From NCBI GenBank assembly GCA_965232575.1, contig CBDDPZ010000008.1:1240001-1304000 (forward strand): a DNA stretch of 64,000 nucleotides, read 5' to 3'. Positions within the stretch are counted from its first letter, which is position 1; each line of letters begins with the position of its first letter. Both the position numbers and the translations under genes were made by a program. This DNA is from Bin5 sp965232575 (GTDB lineage Bacteria; Chloroflexota; Anaerolineae; Caldilineales; Caldilineaceae). Below the pieces are notes generated by a model. That model was not told the origin of the DNA. It was given only the letters and a program-made list of their open reading frames with translations, and searched no databases. Positions 9,617-21,686 of this stretch are shown one piece after another.

Positions 9617-9630
9617 CGAACAAAAGTTCG
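9617..9630 (+). promoter_or_regulatory. SOS (LexA-type) operator at uvrB
   Basis: Perfect palindrome CGAACAAAAGTTCG, containing the GAACN4GTTC core of Gram-positive-type LexA boxes. It starts about 6 bases after the predicted transcription start of the only plus-strand promoter upstream of uvrB, a classical SOS gene, so binding would block early transcription. The match to the Bacillus consensus is imperfect in the spacer and last base. Confidence 0.6.
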
Positions 9631-9830
9631 GTATCTGAAAGGTCTCCTTCAGTCAATTGAAATCGTTCTTTGGACACCATTGGTCTGCCGCCCGGCCTAC
9701 ACTTCAAATGTGAATTTCCTATGATGCCAAGACGCCGCGGGCGGCCTCCGCCCTGGGGACGGCGTGGCAGCGTAAAATGTCTCAATCCCCTTGCGCAATA
9801 TGGTAAGCTTGATCTGCGCACTGCGCTCGT

Positions 9831-9903
9831 AACACCAGTTTTCAGTAGCTAGTTTTTAGTAGCCAGTAACTGCCGCCCCCAGCAGACCACTGAAAACTGC
9901 AGT
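9831..9903 (-). repeat. Repeat B copy 1 (73 bases)
   Basis: The reverse complement matches copies at 12040-12113 and 31574-31647 with only a few differences. The element is made of degenerate CAGT/ACTG iterations around a GC core (CTGGGGGGCGGCAG). It ends 19 bases before the uvrB start and is inverted relative to the copy in front of gyrA. Confidence 0.85.
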
Positions 9904-9922
9904 TCAGTCTACGGAGCCGGAA

Positions 9923-11935
9923 ATGACTCAATTTCAGGTAGTCAGCGATTTTCAGCCGATGGGCGATCAACCCCAGGCCCTCGCTAAACTCGCCGCCGGC
10001 ATTGATGAAGGGATGCCCCACCAGGTTCTGCTCGGCGTCACCGGCAGCGGCAAGACCTATACGATGGCCAAGGTCGTCGAAGCGATCCAGAAGCCGACCC
10101 TGGTCATCGCTCACAACAAGACCTTGGCCGCTCAGCTCTACAGCGAGTTCCGTGAGTTTCTCCCCAATAACATGGTGGAGTACTTCGTCTCTTACTACGA
10201 CTACTACCAGCCGGAAGCCTATATCCCCCGCAGCGATACCTATATCGAAAAGGATGCCCAGGTCAACGAAGAGATCGAGCGTCTTCGTCTCGCTGCGACC
10301 AGCGCCCTTTTCAGTCGGCGGGATGTCGTGATCGTCGCCTCAGTCTCCTGCATCTACGGTCTGGGCAGCCCCCAGGACTACGGACAGGTGGCCCTGAAAC
10401 TCACCATAGGCGAGATGGTACGCCGCAACCAGGTCTTGCGCCACCTGGTCGACATCTTTTACGAGCGCAACGACACCGCCCTGCAGCGGGCCAAATTCCG
10501 CGTGCGCGGAGATGTGCTGGAGGTGCAGCCGGCCTACAGCGACAACGCCTTGCGCGTCAGCTTCTGGGGTGATGAGATCGAGCGCATCAGCGAGATCGAC
10601 ACGCTCACCGGCGAAATCCTGGACGACTACCCCGAGGTGGAGATCTTCCCGGCCAAGCACTTCATCACGCATCAGGACCAGGTCCAGGAGGCGATCGTTG
10701 ATATCGAAGAAGAGCTCAAGCAGCAGGTCGCCTTGTTGGAGAGCCAGGGGAAGCTGCTGGAGGCCCAGCGCATTGGCCAGCGGACCCGCTACGACATCGA
10801 GATGCTGCAGGAGATCGGCTACTGTAACGGCGTAGAAAACTATAGCCGCCACCTCGCGCGCCGTCCCCCCGGCAGCCGCCCATGGACTCTGCTCGACTAC
10901 TTCCCGGCCGACTGGATGGTGATCATCGACGAGAGCCACATGACCATCCCCCAGATTCGGGGCATGTACGCCGGCGACCGCTCGCGCAAAGAGGTGCTGG
11001 TCGCGCATGGCTTCCGGCTGCCCAGCGCCTTGGACAACCGCCCCCTCACATTCGATGAGTTTGCCGAGGTCGTCAACCAGGTCATCTACGTCAGCGCCAC
11101 GCCGGGCGACTATGAGATCAAGCACGCCGTACAAGTCGTGGAACAGCTCATTCGCCCGACCGGCCTCCTCGATCCAATCGTCGAAGTACGGCCGACCGAG
11201 GGGCAGATCGAAGACCTGCTCCACGAGGTGCATCGACGCGTCGCTGTCGGGCAGCGGGCCCTCATCACGACGCTCACCAAGCGGATGGCCGAAGACCTGG
11301 CCGAATATCTCGCCGACCTGGGCGTAAAGGTCCAGTACCTCCACAGCGAGATCGATACCCTGGAACGGGTCGAGATCCTGCGCGATCTGCGCCTCGGTGT
11401 CTACGACGTGGTCGTCGGCATCAACCTTCTGCGAGAGGGTCTGGACCTGCCCGAGGTCACCCTTGTCGCGATTCTGGACGCCGACAAACAGGGCTTCCTG
11501 CGTAGTGAGTCATCGCTGATCCAGACGATCGGCCGCGCCGCCCGGCATGTGGAGGGACGCGCGATTCTCTACGCCGACAAGATGACCGAAGCCATGGAGA
11601 ATGCCATCGGCGAAACCAATCGCCGCCGCCAGATTCAGGAGGCCCATAACCTGGCCCACGGTATCGAGCCCCGCAGCATCGTCAAGGGAATCCGCGATCT
11701 GACCGACCGTATGAAGGTCCTGGCCGAGGAGCAGACCGACTACAGCGTCGACGAGGGCGAAGCAGTCGCCGCGCGGGATCTGGCTGCCCTCTCTCCGGAT
11801 GAGTTGGTCAAACGGATCGCCAATCTGGAAGAGGAAATGCACGAAGCCGCCCAAAACCTCGAGTTCGAGCGCGCCGCCTCCCTCCGCGACCAGGTCATCG
11901 AGCTGCGGAATGTTCTGAAGCTGGAGAGAGCGTGA
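9923..11935 (+). CDS. uvrB: Excinuclease ABC subunit B
   Basis: 670 residues, normal for UvrB, the damage-verifying helicase of nucleotide excision repair that loads onto DNA with UvrA and recruits UvrC. Walker A GVTGSGKT lies at residues 38-45; the DNA-gripping beta-hairpin region 'YYDYYQPEAYIP' follows near 92. The DEAD-like box IIDESH is near 333, the helicase C-terminal motifs include 'GINLLREGLDLPEV' and 'QTIGRAARH', and the C-terminal UVR domain contains 'LEFERAASLRDQVIEL'. ATG 9923 is preceded by ACGGAG at good spacing. The upstream promoter with an overlapping SOS palindrome suggests LexA control. Confidence 0.98.
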   Translation: MTQFQVVSDFQPMGDQPQALAKLAAGIDEGMPHQVLLGVTGSGKTYTMAKVVEAIQKPTLVIAHNKTLAAQLYSEFREFLPNNMVEYFVSYYDYYQPEAYIPRSDTYIEKDAQVNEEIERLRLAATSALFSRRDVVIVASVSCIYGLGSPQDYGQVALKLTIGEMVRRNQVLRHLVDIFYERNDTALQRAKFRVRGDVLEVQPAYSDNALRVSFWGDEIERISEIDTLTGEILDDYPEVEIFPAKHFITHQDQVQEAIVDIEEELKQQVALLESQGKLLEAQRIGQRTRYDIEMLQEIGYCNGVENYSRHLARRPPGSRPWTLLDYFPADWMVIIDESHMTIPQIRGMYAGDRSRKEVLVAHGFRLPSALDNRPLTFDEFAEVVNQVIYVSATPGDYEIKHAVQVVEQLIRPTGLLDPIVEVRPTEGQIEDLLHEVHRRVAVGQRALITTLTKRMAEDLAEYLADLGVKVQYLHSEIDTLERVEILRDLRLGVYDVVVGINLLREGLDLPEVTLVAILDADKQGFLRSESSLIQTIGRAARHVEGRAILYADKMTEAMENAIGETNRRRQIQEAHNLAHGIEPRSIVKGIRDLTDRMKVLAEEQTDYSVDEGEAVAARDLAALSPDELVKRIANLEEEMHEAAQNLEFERAASLRDQVIELRNVLKLERA

Positions 11936-11941
11936 TTTCGA

Positions 11942-12029
11942 CCGTGATTTTGGGGGATTTCGGGATTTTCTGTGATTAACTGCAACTGTCTTCAATCCCC
12001 TTAATCCCGGAAATCACAGTTCAGACAAC
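11942..12029 (+). repeat. Repeat A copy 1 (about 88 bases)
   Basis: Shared with 16398-16479 and 16603-16690 in the same orientation. It starts with a GATTTTGGGGGATTT-type segment, has CTGTGATTAACTGCA in the middle and ends in AATCCCGGAAATCACAG, which can pair with the start of the element to make an imperfect hairpin. It begins directly after the uvrB stop. Confidence 0.8.
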
Positions 12030-12039
12030 ACGGCCATCG

Positions 12040-12113
12040 ACTGCAGTTTTTAGTGGTCTACTGGGGGGCGGCAGTTACTGGCTACTAAAAACTAGCTACT
12101 GAAAACCGGTGTT
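12040..12113 (+). repeat. Repeat B copy 2 (74 bases)
   Basis: Near-identical to 31574-31647 and, inverted, to 9831-9903. It ends only three bases before the gyrA ATG, so the gyrA translation start lacks a normal ribosome site and its 5' context is supplied by the repeat (GGTG five bases before ATG). Confidence 0.85.
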
Positions 12114-12116
12114 CTA

Positions 12117-15184
<3,068 letters not shown>

Positions 15185-15185
<1 letters not shown>

Positions 15186-15227
15186 AAAAAAACGCCCCTC
15201 GACCCCACAAAGGAGCCGGGAGGCGTT
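15185..15227 (-). terminator. Intrinsic terminator of the sigma/anti-sigma operon
   Basis: Read on the minus strand, an AACGCC...GGCGTT stem with additional G:C pairs is followed by a run of seven T. It lies just beyond the anti-sigma stop codon and abuts the gyrA stop, separating the convergent units. Confidence 0.7.
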
Positions 15228-15259
15228 GCCTCGCAATCTATAGACGTCGGGATACGGCC

Positions 15260-15673
15260 CTACCGCCCTCCCACTGGCGAAATCAGCTGCTCATTCGAAC
15301 GGTGGCTGCGCCGCCACAGTATCGTTGCCAGCACCCCGATCAACAGCGGCGCCATCGCTGCCAGAGACCAGCGCCAGGAAATGCCGCCCTCCTGACGCGC
15401 CGGGAGTGCCGTCTCGCTGGCCAGGCGCCGTCTGTGCTCCGCCAGCAAAGCCTCCTTCAACTGCGTCCGGAACTCATGCGACGGCCGTACAAAGGGGAAG
15501 AGCCTGCCCAGAAAGCTCACCATATGCGCGAACCGCTCCTCTTCCTCTTCGGTCCACTCGTCTTCCATCGCCTCAGATTCCGTATCGCTGCGCGCCGCCT
15601 GCCAAAAGGGCATGACCCGCACGACGTCGATTCTGAACTGCTGCCACCTACTCACTATGTTCGCGCTTCCCAT
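15260..15673 (-). CDS. Probable membrane anti-sigma factor
   Basis: About 137 residues from ATG 15673 (MGSANIVSRWQQ), which overlaps the end of the sigma gene by 26 bases. An acidic segment near 35-45 and 'FLGRLFPFVRPSHEFRTQLKEALL' are followed by a single membrane helix (about residues 103-122, 'WSLAAMAPLLIGVLATILW') and a short basic end. No zinc-binding HxxxCxxC motif is visible. The role as the antagonist of the adjacent ECF sigma factor is inferred from the translational overlap, the single membrane span and the cytoplasmic N-terminal helices; direct sequence recognition is weak. A longer start at 15727 is possible but would extend further into the sigma gene. Confidence 0.6.
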   Translation of the reverse strand: MGSANIVSRWQQFRIDVVRVMPFWQAARSDTESEAMEDEWTEEEEERFAHMVSFLGRLFPFVRPSHEFRTQLKEALLAEHRRRLASETALPARQEGGISWRWSLAAMAPLLIGVLATILWRRSHRSNEQLISPVGGR

Positions 15674-16358
15674 CGGATGCCTTCTTTCTCTTCTGTTCGG
15701 CAACGGATGGCGTTCCTTCTGCCTCACCGTCCTCGAACTGTTGGCTCAAATCTGTGCGCAGCGCCGCCAGTGTGCGGAAATAGAGTGACTTGATCGCACC
15801 TTCGCTCTTCTGCATCAATTCGCCGATCTCAATGTTTGTAAGTTGGTCTCCGAACTTGTGGAAGAGTAACCGGCGGCGTTCCTCAGGCAACCTTTCTATC
15901 GCCGCCCACAACGCCTCCTCCCCTTCCCGCCTCTCTACCGTCGTCTCCGGCTCGTCCCGCCGTTCTGCCCGGAAGACCATCCCATCGATCGGGACGAAGG
16001 TGCGCCGCCCTTGATCGCGGCGCCAGTTGGCCACCAAATTATGGGCAATGCGGAAAAGCCACGCGCCAAAGGGCAGTCCCCTGTCCTCGTAACGGTCCAG
16101 CCGGTCCAGCGCCCGGTAAAAGATGCGCGCCGTCAGGTCCTCCGCATCCTCGACATTCTGGACCCGGCTGTACACATACGAGTAAATGCGATCGATGTAG
16201 CGCTCGTACAGTTCGCCAAACGCCTGCGAATCCCTCTTCGCCCGCGCCACCAGCGCCGATTCTATCGCCCGCTCGTCCTCCTGCGGCTCGGCCGCAGTCC
16301 CGCCGGGCCGGCCTTCGTTGGCGCTCTTTTCCGCTTCGTTCAGAGCGTCTCCGTTCAT
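15648..16358 (-). CDS. ECF-type RNA polymerase sigma factor
   Basis: 236 residues. Region 2: 'SQAFGELYERYIDRIYSYVYSRVQNVEDAEDLTARIFYRALDRLDRY' and 'PFGAWLFRIAHNLVANWRRDQ', the core-binding and -10 recognition helices. Region 4: 'IERLPEERRRLLFHKFGDQLTNIEIGELMQKSEGAIKSLYFRTLAALR', a helix-turn-helix for the -35. There is no region 1.1 or 3, so it is an ECF sigma. N-terminal (about 35 residues) and C-terminal (about 30) tails are charged and probably disordered. It directs transcription of an unknown regulon and is presumably held by the membrane protein encoded next. The start lacks a clear ribosome site. Confidence 0.9.
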   Translation of the reverse strand: MNGDALNEAEKSANEGRPGGTAAEPQEDERAIESALVARAKRDSQAFGELYERYIDRIYSYVYSRVQNVEDAEDLTARIFYRALDRLDRYEDRGLPFGAWLFRIAHNLVANWRRDQGRRTFVPIDGMVFRAERRDEPETTVERREGEEALWAAIERLPEERRRLLFHKFGDQLTNIEIGELMQKSEGAIKSLYFRTLAALRTDLSQQFEDGEAEGTPSVAEQKRKKASDGKREHSE

Positions 16359-16397
16359 AATCTATAACACGCTGTAACTGGAATCGTTGCGGAGCGG

Positions 16398-16479
16398 ACT
16401 GAGATTTTGGGGGATTTTCGGGATTCGCTGTGATTAACTGCAACTGCCTTTAATCCCGGAAATCACAGTTCAGACAACA
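16398..16479 (+). repeat. Repeat A copy 2
   Basis: Same element as 11942-12029, lacking a short segment in the middle. It lies upstream of the divergent sigma and dnaN genes, with a further copy 120 bases downstream. Confidence 0.8.
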
Positions 16480-16602
16480 GTGAAAAGCCTCCCGGGCCTC
16501 CATCCGCCTTCGCCCCTTTCGCCCGCAGAAGGCGAAGAGGCAGCGCACCCCCCCCATTATAGAGAGTCAGACGGCCCGGCGCCAAACCGGACTGCGATTT
16601 CG

Positions 16603-16690
16603 ACTGAGATTTGGGGGATTTTCGGGATTTGCTGTGATTAACTGCAGTTGCCCTTAAATCCTCTTAATCCCGGAAATCATAGTTTAGACC
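16603..16690 (+). repeat. Repeat A copy 3
   Basis: Third copy, same orientation, ending about 40 bases before the predicted dnaN -35. The ends show more changes (AATCATAGTTTAGAC) than in the other copies. Confidence 0.8.
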
Positions 16691-16731
16691 AATAATGATC
16701 CCACTGGCCGGATTCCTTGTTGTCCTGTGGT

Positions 16732-16760
16732 TTGGCTTGGCAATTCCGCTATGCTATATT
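16732..16760 (+). promoter_or_regulatory. Predicted dnaN promoter
   Basis: A -35 TTGGCT (16732-16737), a 17-base spacer and a -10 TATATT (16755-16760), giving a leader of about 85 bases before the GTG start of dnaN. Confidence 0.5.
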
Positions 16761-16851
16761 TGTTCAACATATTACCGCTTCGCTGTAAGAGCGCGAACAA
16801 TCTGAAAACGCATCATATTCGGAACAATTTCCTGATGTTCGGGAGGTAAAA

Positions 16852-18066
16852 GTGCGCGTAAGCTGCTTTCAGGAGAATCTGTCGAAGGGCCTGTCAATCG
16901 TCGGTCGCGCGGTATCGTCCCGCAGTACACTGCCGGTGCTCGGAAATATCCTGCTGGAGGCAAAGGATAATCAACTGCGCCTGGCCGCCACCAATCTGGA
17001 GATCGGTGTTAACTGCTGGATCGGCGCCCGCATAGAGGATGAAGGCGCCATCACCGTGCCGGCCCGCCTGCTGACTGAGTTCGTCAACAGCCTGCCGCCC
17101 GACACGATCGAGATGGAGCTGTCCGTACGCACGCAAACACTCCATCTTGCCTGCGGCAACTTCGATGTCAACATCAAGGGCATCGACGCGCAGGAGTTTC
17201 CCGTAATTCCCACCGTCGATAACGGCGACGGGCCCGAGGAGACGGCCGAAGCCCTCGAAGGACGCACGATCGCGCTCGAGACCGCCGGGCTGACCAAGAT
17301 GATCGATCAGGTCGTTTTTGCCGCCGCGACCGATGAAAGCCGCCCGACCCTCACCGGTGTCGAAGTTACCTTTGCCAAAGAGCGCCTCTCACTGGCCGCA
17401 ACCGACGGCTACCGGCTCAGCGTGCGCAGCATCGAAGTCGATGATGCCTTCACCGACGACTTGGCGGTCGTCGTGCCCGCCCGCCATCTGGGCGAGTTGG
17501 GCCGCGTCATCGGCGACGCCGATGACGAAAAGCCCGTCCAAGTCACTGTGACCCAGGCCCGCAATCAGATTCTCTTCCGGGTCTGGGGCAAGGGGGGCGA
17601 GACCCGCGGCGCCTTTCACCAGGTCGATCTCGTCAGCCAGCTGATCGCCGACCGCTTCCCCGACTACCGGGCCATCATCCCCAAGGGCCACACCACCCGC
17701 ACAGTGGTCGGCACCGACGCCTTCCTCCAGGCCGTGCGCGTGGCCCAGCTCTTCGCCCGCGACAACGCCAACATCGTCCGCCTCAAGATCGAACCCAACG
17801 GCGACGGCGGCGTCGGCAACCTCCATCTCACCGCCAGCAGCGCTGAAATGGGCAACAGCAAGAATGAGTTGGATGCAATGGTGGAAGGGGATGATCTGGA
17901 GATCGACTTCGACGTCCGCTATCTGATCGCCGTGTTAAGTCAGATCGATGAGGAGCAGGTCGTCCTCGAGACCACCCAGTCCAACCGCCCCGGCACCATC
18001 CGGCCCCTCGGCCTCGGCGACGAAGAGTTCCTGCACGTGGTCATGCCCATGCACCCGCCGCGCTGA
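16852..18066 (+). CDS. dnaN: DNA polymerase III beta subunit (sliding clamp)
   Basis: 404 residues, slightly long for the family. The clamp is a ring-shaped dimer that tethers the replicative polymerase to DNA. Family features include the N-terminal 'MRVSCFQENLSKGLSIVGRAVSSRSTLPVLGNILLEA', the first-domain segment 'LAATNLEIGVNCWI', the second-domain 'AATDESRPTLTGVEV' with 'LAATDGYRLSV', and a C-terminal 'VVMPMHPPR', equivalent to the usual 'LVMPMRL' end that forms part of the partner-binding pocket. The start is GTG with GGGAGG five bases upstream. No dnaA gene and no obvious DnaA-box cluster lies beside it, unlike the classical origin arrangement. Confidence 0.97.
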   Translation: MRVSCFQENLSKGLSIVGRAVSSRSTLPVLGNILLEAKDNQLRLAATNLEIGVNCWIGARIEDEGAITVPARLLTEFVNSLPPDTIEMELSVRTQTLHLACGNFDVNIKGIDAQEFPVIPTVDNGDGPEETAEALEGRTIALETAGLTKMIDQVVFAAATDESRPTLTGVEVTFAKERLSLAATDGYRLSVRSIEVDDAFTDDLAVVVPARHLGELGRVIGDADDEKPVQVTVTQARNQILFRVWGKGGETRGAFHQVDLVSQLIADRFPDYRAIIPKGHTTRTVVGTDAFLQAVRVAQLFARDNANIVRLKIEPNGDGGVGNLHLTASSAEMGNSKNELDAMVEGDDLEIDFDVRYLIAVLSQIDEEQVVLETTQSNRPGTIRPLGLGDEEFLHVVMPMHPPR

Positions 18067-18109
18067 CCGGACGCCTCACAGTTGACCAATATGACCAACC
18101 CTGCCTCTG

Positions 18110-18137
18110 CGACGACCACCGAGTAAGGTGGTTGTCG
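18110..18137. terminator. Hairpin between convergent dnaN and the R-M gene
   Basis: An 11-base stem (18110-18120 with 18127-18137, one G:T pair) and a 6-base loop. No long T run follows on either strand, so it is only a candidate bidirectional terminator. Confidence 0.45.
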
Positions 18138-18212
18138 TTGATCGTGGTCCAAAGATCGGGGCTCACCATAAATTGCCCTACCCCGTGTTTCGAGTCTCAA
18201 TCTGGATTAGAA

Positions 18213-21200
18213 CTACTTGAACAACCCTCCCGCATCTTCAATCGCCGCGTCAATCTCTTTCATCAGTCGCCCGGTCTCTGCCAGCGCAAAACCTATGCGC
18301 CGGTAGTGATTCAGGTCGTCGAATGAAAGAGCCCTGCCCTTGCGGTCTTTCAGCCACTTCTCCATAGGCTGGTACCCGCCGAACCGGAACGCCCATACAT
18401 CCGGCGAAATGCCCTCAAAGTACTGGCCGCGTTTGACGGACCTGCTGTTGTCTTTGCTGATGTAGACCCTGCCCTCCTCTATCGGCGCTGCCTGGCCGGG
18501 CAATGAGCCGCCCGGAGGCACATACTTGGGATAGCCGCTTTCTACAACAGAGTCTCCAGGGACAGGGAAGCCTATTCCTGCCTGGCTCAGCGTGGGAGAC
18601 TCCATCAGATGGAGTTTAGTGAGCTGCCGGCCCAACCCGACCAGCGCCCGGAACAACTCGATATCATCAATACTGGGAACGCGGGGGAAGTCGGCGCGCA
18701 GGAACTGGTCGTAACGCTGGCGGTAGGTAGGCGAGTGGAAAACGGCGTAGATATAGTGGAATACGTCTTCCGGCCCGAAGGTCTCAAGAATGTCGCCTCT
18801 ACCTTCCTCAATGAAGCGCAAGTCCGAAGCGATGTTCTAAATCCTGGGAGAACTCGGGAGCTAGGTTGGGCTGCCTTTCGTCGGCTTGGTAGAGGCCACC
18901 ATTTGTCCCTTGCTCTGAAGGATAAATATAAATGGGAAAGAGACTGTTTATGTCATAAGCTGCAAGAGATTTGTGCGCAATGACGGAACTGGTGGCAAGG
19001 GCTGCCCATGGATCACGAGTCTGCCGTGTGGTGATTAATCCCAAATTTTGCCCCGCCAGCATATGGCGCATCACTTCCGGGCGCGGTCGGCAGATGAAGC
19101 CCCTGCTGTCTCCAGTGTAGTAGGTGTACCTGGTATCGAACGGGCGGTAAAGGATCGGTTTCACCAACGCATCATTCAAGCCGGAACGATTCAGGTCTCC
19201 TGCGCCCACTGAACTCTCCAGTCTTGAGCATCTTTGCTAAGGTTATATCTATCCCTGGCCATTTCAGTCGGTAGTTGGGCAAAATCCCGCACGACTTCCA
19301 TCACCCTGGCGCGCGACCCGTGAATCGTCAGTTTGTCGCGCGCGGTGACGACACCGACCGAATTCACCGGCATGATCTCGGTAATCTTCGGCCAACGCTG
19401 GTACTCTTCCTCAAGTTCGCGGTCCCAGGGCTTGAACATATAGTTGGGCGATGATGGCTCGATTGTCTTCCATACCGTGTTCGACACTTCCGAAGCGGCG
19501 AGGGCTTTGTACTTGCTTTCCCGCGTCCCCCACAGGTCGGCGTGATGTACGATGGCAGGGCCGTTTTTCCCTGCCTCTTTGACGAATAGAGCTATGGAAA
19601 CGCCCTGTTGGATATCGAAGACATTCTGATCAGGACCGCCGTCGGGCGCGCGTTCCTTCTTCTTGGCGTTGCCGTGCAGGTCGAGGAGGTAGATGTCGGT
19701 AAAGGAGTCCATCAACTGTTGCCTCATGCCTCGAAACGTCGGGTTGTCCAGGTAGGCGTTGTTGGTGATGAACGCCAGGATGCCCGCGCCCGACTGTCCG
19801 ATGCGCCACTGGCCGAAACGGATGAACTTCACGTAGTCGTCTTGCAGCCACTTCGGGTTTTTCTCACCGAGCGGCTTGCCATCGACCTTCTTATAGTCCT
19901 CGATAAGCTCTCCGATCCATGTGAGCTTGCGCTCCTTGCGGCTGGCGTTGGCCGAATGGCCTGAGTAGGGAGGATTGCCCAGAACAACCATGATCGGCAG
20001 GTCGCGCTTGATCGCGGCCGCGGCGTTGGCTTCTTCTGTGATAACGCGAAGCGGGCCGAACAGCGTCATCGCCTGTGTCTCGGCCTGTTCCAGCGAGTTG
20101 GTCAGGTAAACGCCCAGACGCTCGCTGCTGTCGAACTGATATGACCAGTCCGGCCGGTTCTCTACGGGGATGTCCTGGGCGGCGAGTTGCATACCCAGCT
20201 TGAGGTGGGACATGGCATAGGGCGCCATCAGCAGTTCGAATCCGAACAGCCGCTTGAGCAGATGCTCTTTGACGTACCCGTTCCACATGCCGGCGTTGCC
20301 GCTCTTGCGGTAGTATTCCCTGATGTGATCGATGACCGCGTAAAGAAACGTCCCCGTGCCGCAGGCAGGGTCCAGCACCAGGACGCGGTGCGACTGTTTC
20401 TGCTCTTCTCTTCCCTCATGGTCCACATATTCATAACTGGTCATCGCATGATCGGCGAGTCCGGTCGGGCAGTCAAAGTGTTGGCGCAGCAGCCAGTCCA
20501 CCGACCGCACGATGTAGGAGACGACCGGCTCCGGCGTATAGTACACCCCGCGTTGCTCGCGCAATGATGGGTCGTAGGCGGCCAGGAAAGTCTCGTAGAA
20601 GTGCATGATCGGATCCTGCTGCACGGTCCTATTTCCGAAGTCGGAAAGGATAGCCTCCATGTCCGCGTTGCCCAATAGCTGCGTCAGGTCGTCCACGAAG
20701 CTGACGAACGGCTCATCATCCAGGTTAGGGCCCGTGACCACCGAGAAAAAACGCCGGAGAAAAGGATTTGTCGGCGGGACCCGGTGTGCTGCATCCTGTC
20801 TGCGGAAAGGGCCGGCGTCGTGGTTGACTCTGGCCGCGAACAGGCCGTAGGCCAGAGTCTGCGCGAACATATCGGCGAAGGCGTCTTCTTCCAGGTCGGG
20901 AACCAGCACGCGCTTTGTAGCGTCGAACAGATCTTTCACATCTTGAGAAACATGGCCCTGTCGAAATCCCTCTTCAATCACGCTGCGTATCATGTGTGTG
21001 AGCCGCGCCATGCGCTGCGCAAGGTCCTCGGGGCTGGCGATGCGTTCTGGTGTTCTGTTCAGAAACTCCCATAGAAGTTCATTGAATTTGGAGAACTCCG
21101 TCTTATTGCGAGACAGGCTGCCATCGCTCCTGACATAAGCGATGCAGGCGCTCATGCGCTGTTCGCCGTCCACATACCAGCGAAACGCCGTGTAATTTGT

Positions 21201-21548
21201 CAGAAGAAGGTTGGGCAGTGACGCCCTGTAACGTTTCAACTGCCGCCCATTGGTCGTTGATGGGTTGGCCCGCTCGCTGTCCCTCTCTATCTGGTCGAGA
21301 TCGTATCCTACGTCTTTCGCCTCAACGTACCCGACGGTCAACTGATTCTGAACCGTTTTGGTAACGACGAAATCAGGCGCGCCGCACGCAATCCGCTTCG
21401 GCTCGTTGGTTGCCGTGATCTTGTCGCCAGCCGATTCAAGCAGCGTCTTCAGCGCCGGTCTGTGCGTGTGCTCGGTGGCGTTGCCCAGTTTCAGGTTTGT
21501 CTGAAGCCCGTTCAGATAGTCTCGAAACAGGTCGCCATACCTGGCCAT
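18213..21548 (-). pseudogene. Single-chain type IIG/ISP-like restriction-modification enzyme, two compensating frameshifts
   Basis: Reading starts at ATG 21548 and runs in one frame to a TGA at 19191-19193. It continues one frame off from about 19200 to about 18822 and returns to the original frame until 18213, about 1110 codons in total. The N-terminus has a PD-(D/E)XK-like nuclease region ('GAPDFVVTK...VGYVEAKDVG'), then a helical connector, then an N6-adenine methyltransferase with motif I DPACGTGTFLYAV and motif IV GNPPYSG. The rest is the target-recognition region, ending 'TFGPEDVFHYIYAVFHSPTYR...'. The out-of-frame segment still reads as family sequence ('KPILYRPFDTRYTYYTG'), so the ancestral gene was one frame. 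As written it yields a nuclease-methylase truncated before the end of target recognition. Sequencing error cannot be excluded. Confidence 0.8.
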
Positions 21549-21686
21549 CGCAAAGTCCTATCTTTAGATTGGTTGTTCGGGAAGGCACAACGAAATGTGA
21601 GTTGCGGAGAGTCTCATCGTCTCGTTGCGGTCAATAATTGGCTAACCCATTTCGTGCATTTGAGCGTAGAGTTCCGACCCTACCCC

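Larger units (their letters stand above)
9507..9922. other. Intergenic region between the GH3 gene and uvrB
   Basis: About 415 bases without a credible gene. It holds a plus-strand promoter (9576-9604), an SOS-type palindrome (9617-9630) and one copy of the 73-base repeat B (9831-9903). The small open frames here have no coding character. Confidence 0.6.

Noticed and set aside
9670..9852. Small plus-strand gene upstream of uvrB
   Set aside because: Proline/arginine-rich translation without ribosome site or family look, and it runs into the repeat.
16359..16851. Replication origin next to dnaN
   Set aside because: Despite dnaN, gyrA nearby and repeats in the gap, no dnaA gene and no TTATCCACA-type boxes were seen; the repeats also occur beside uvrB.
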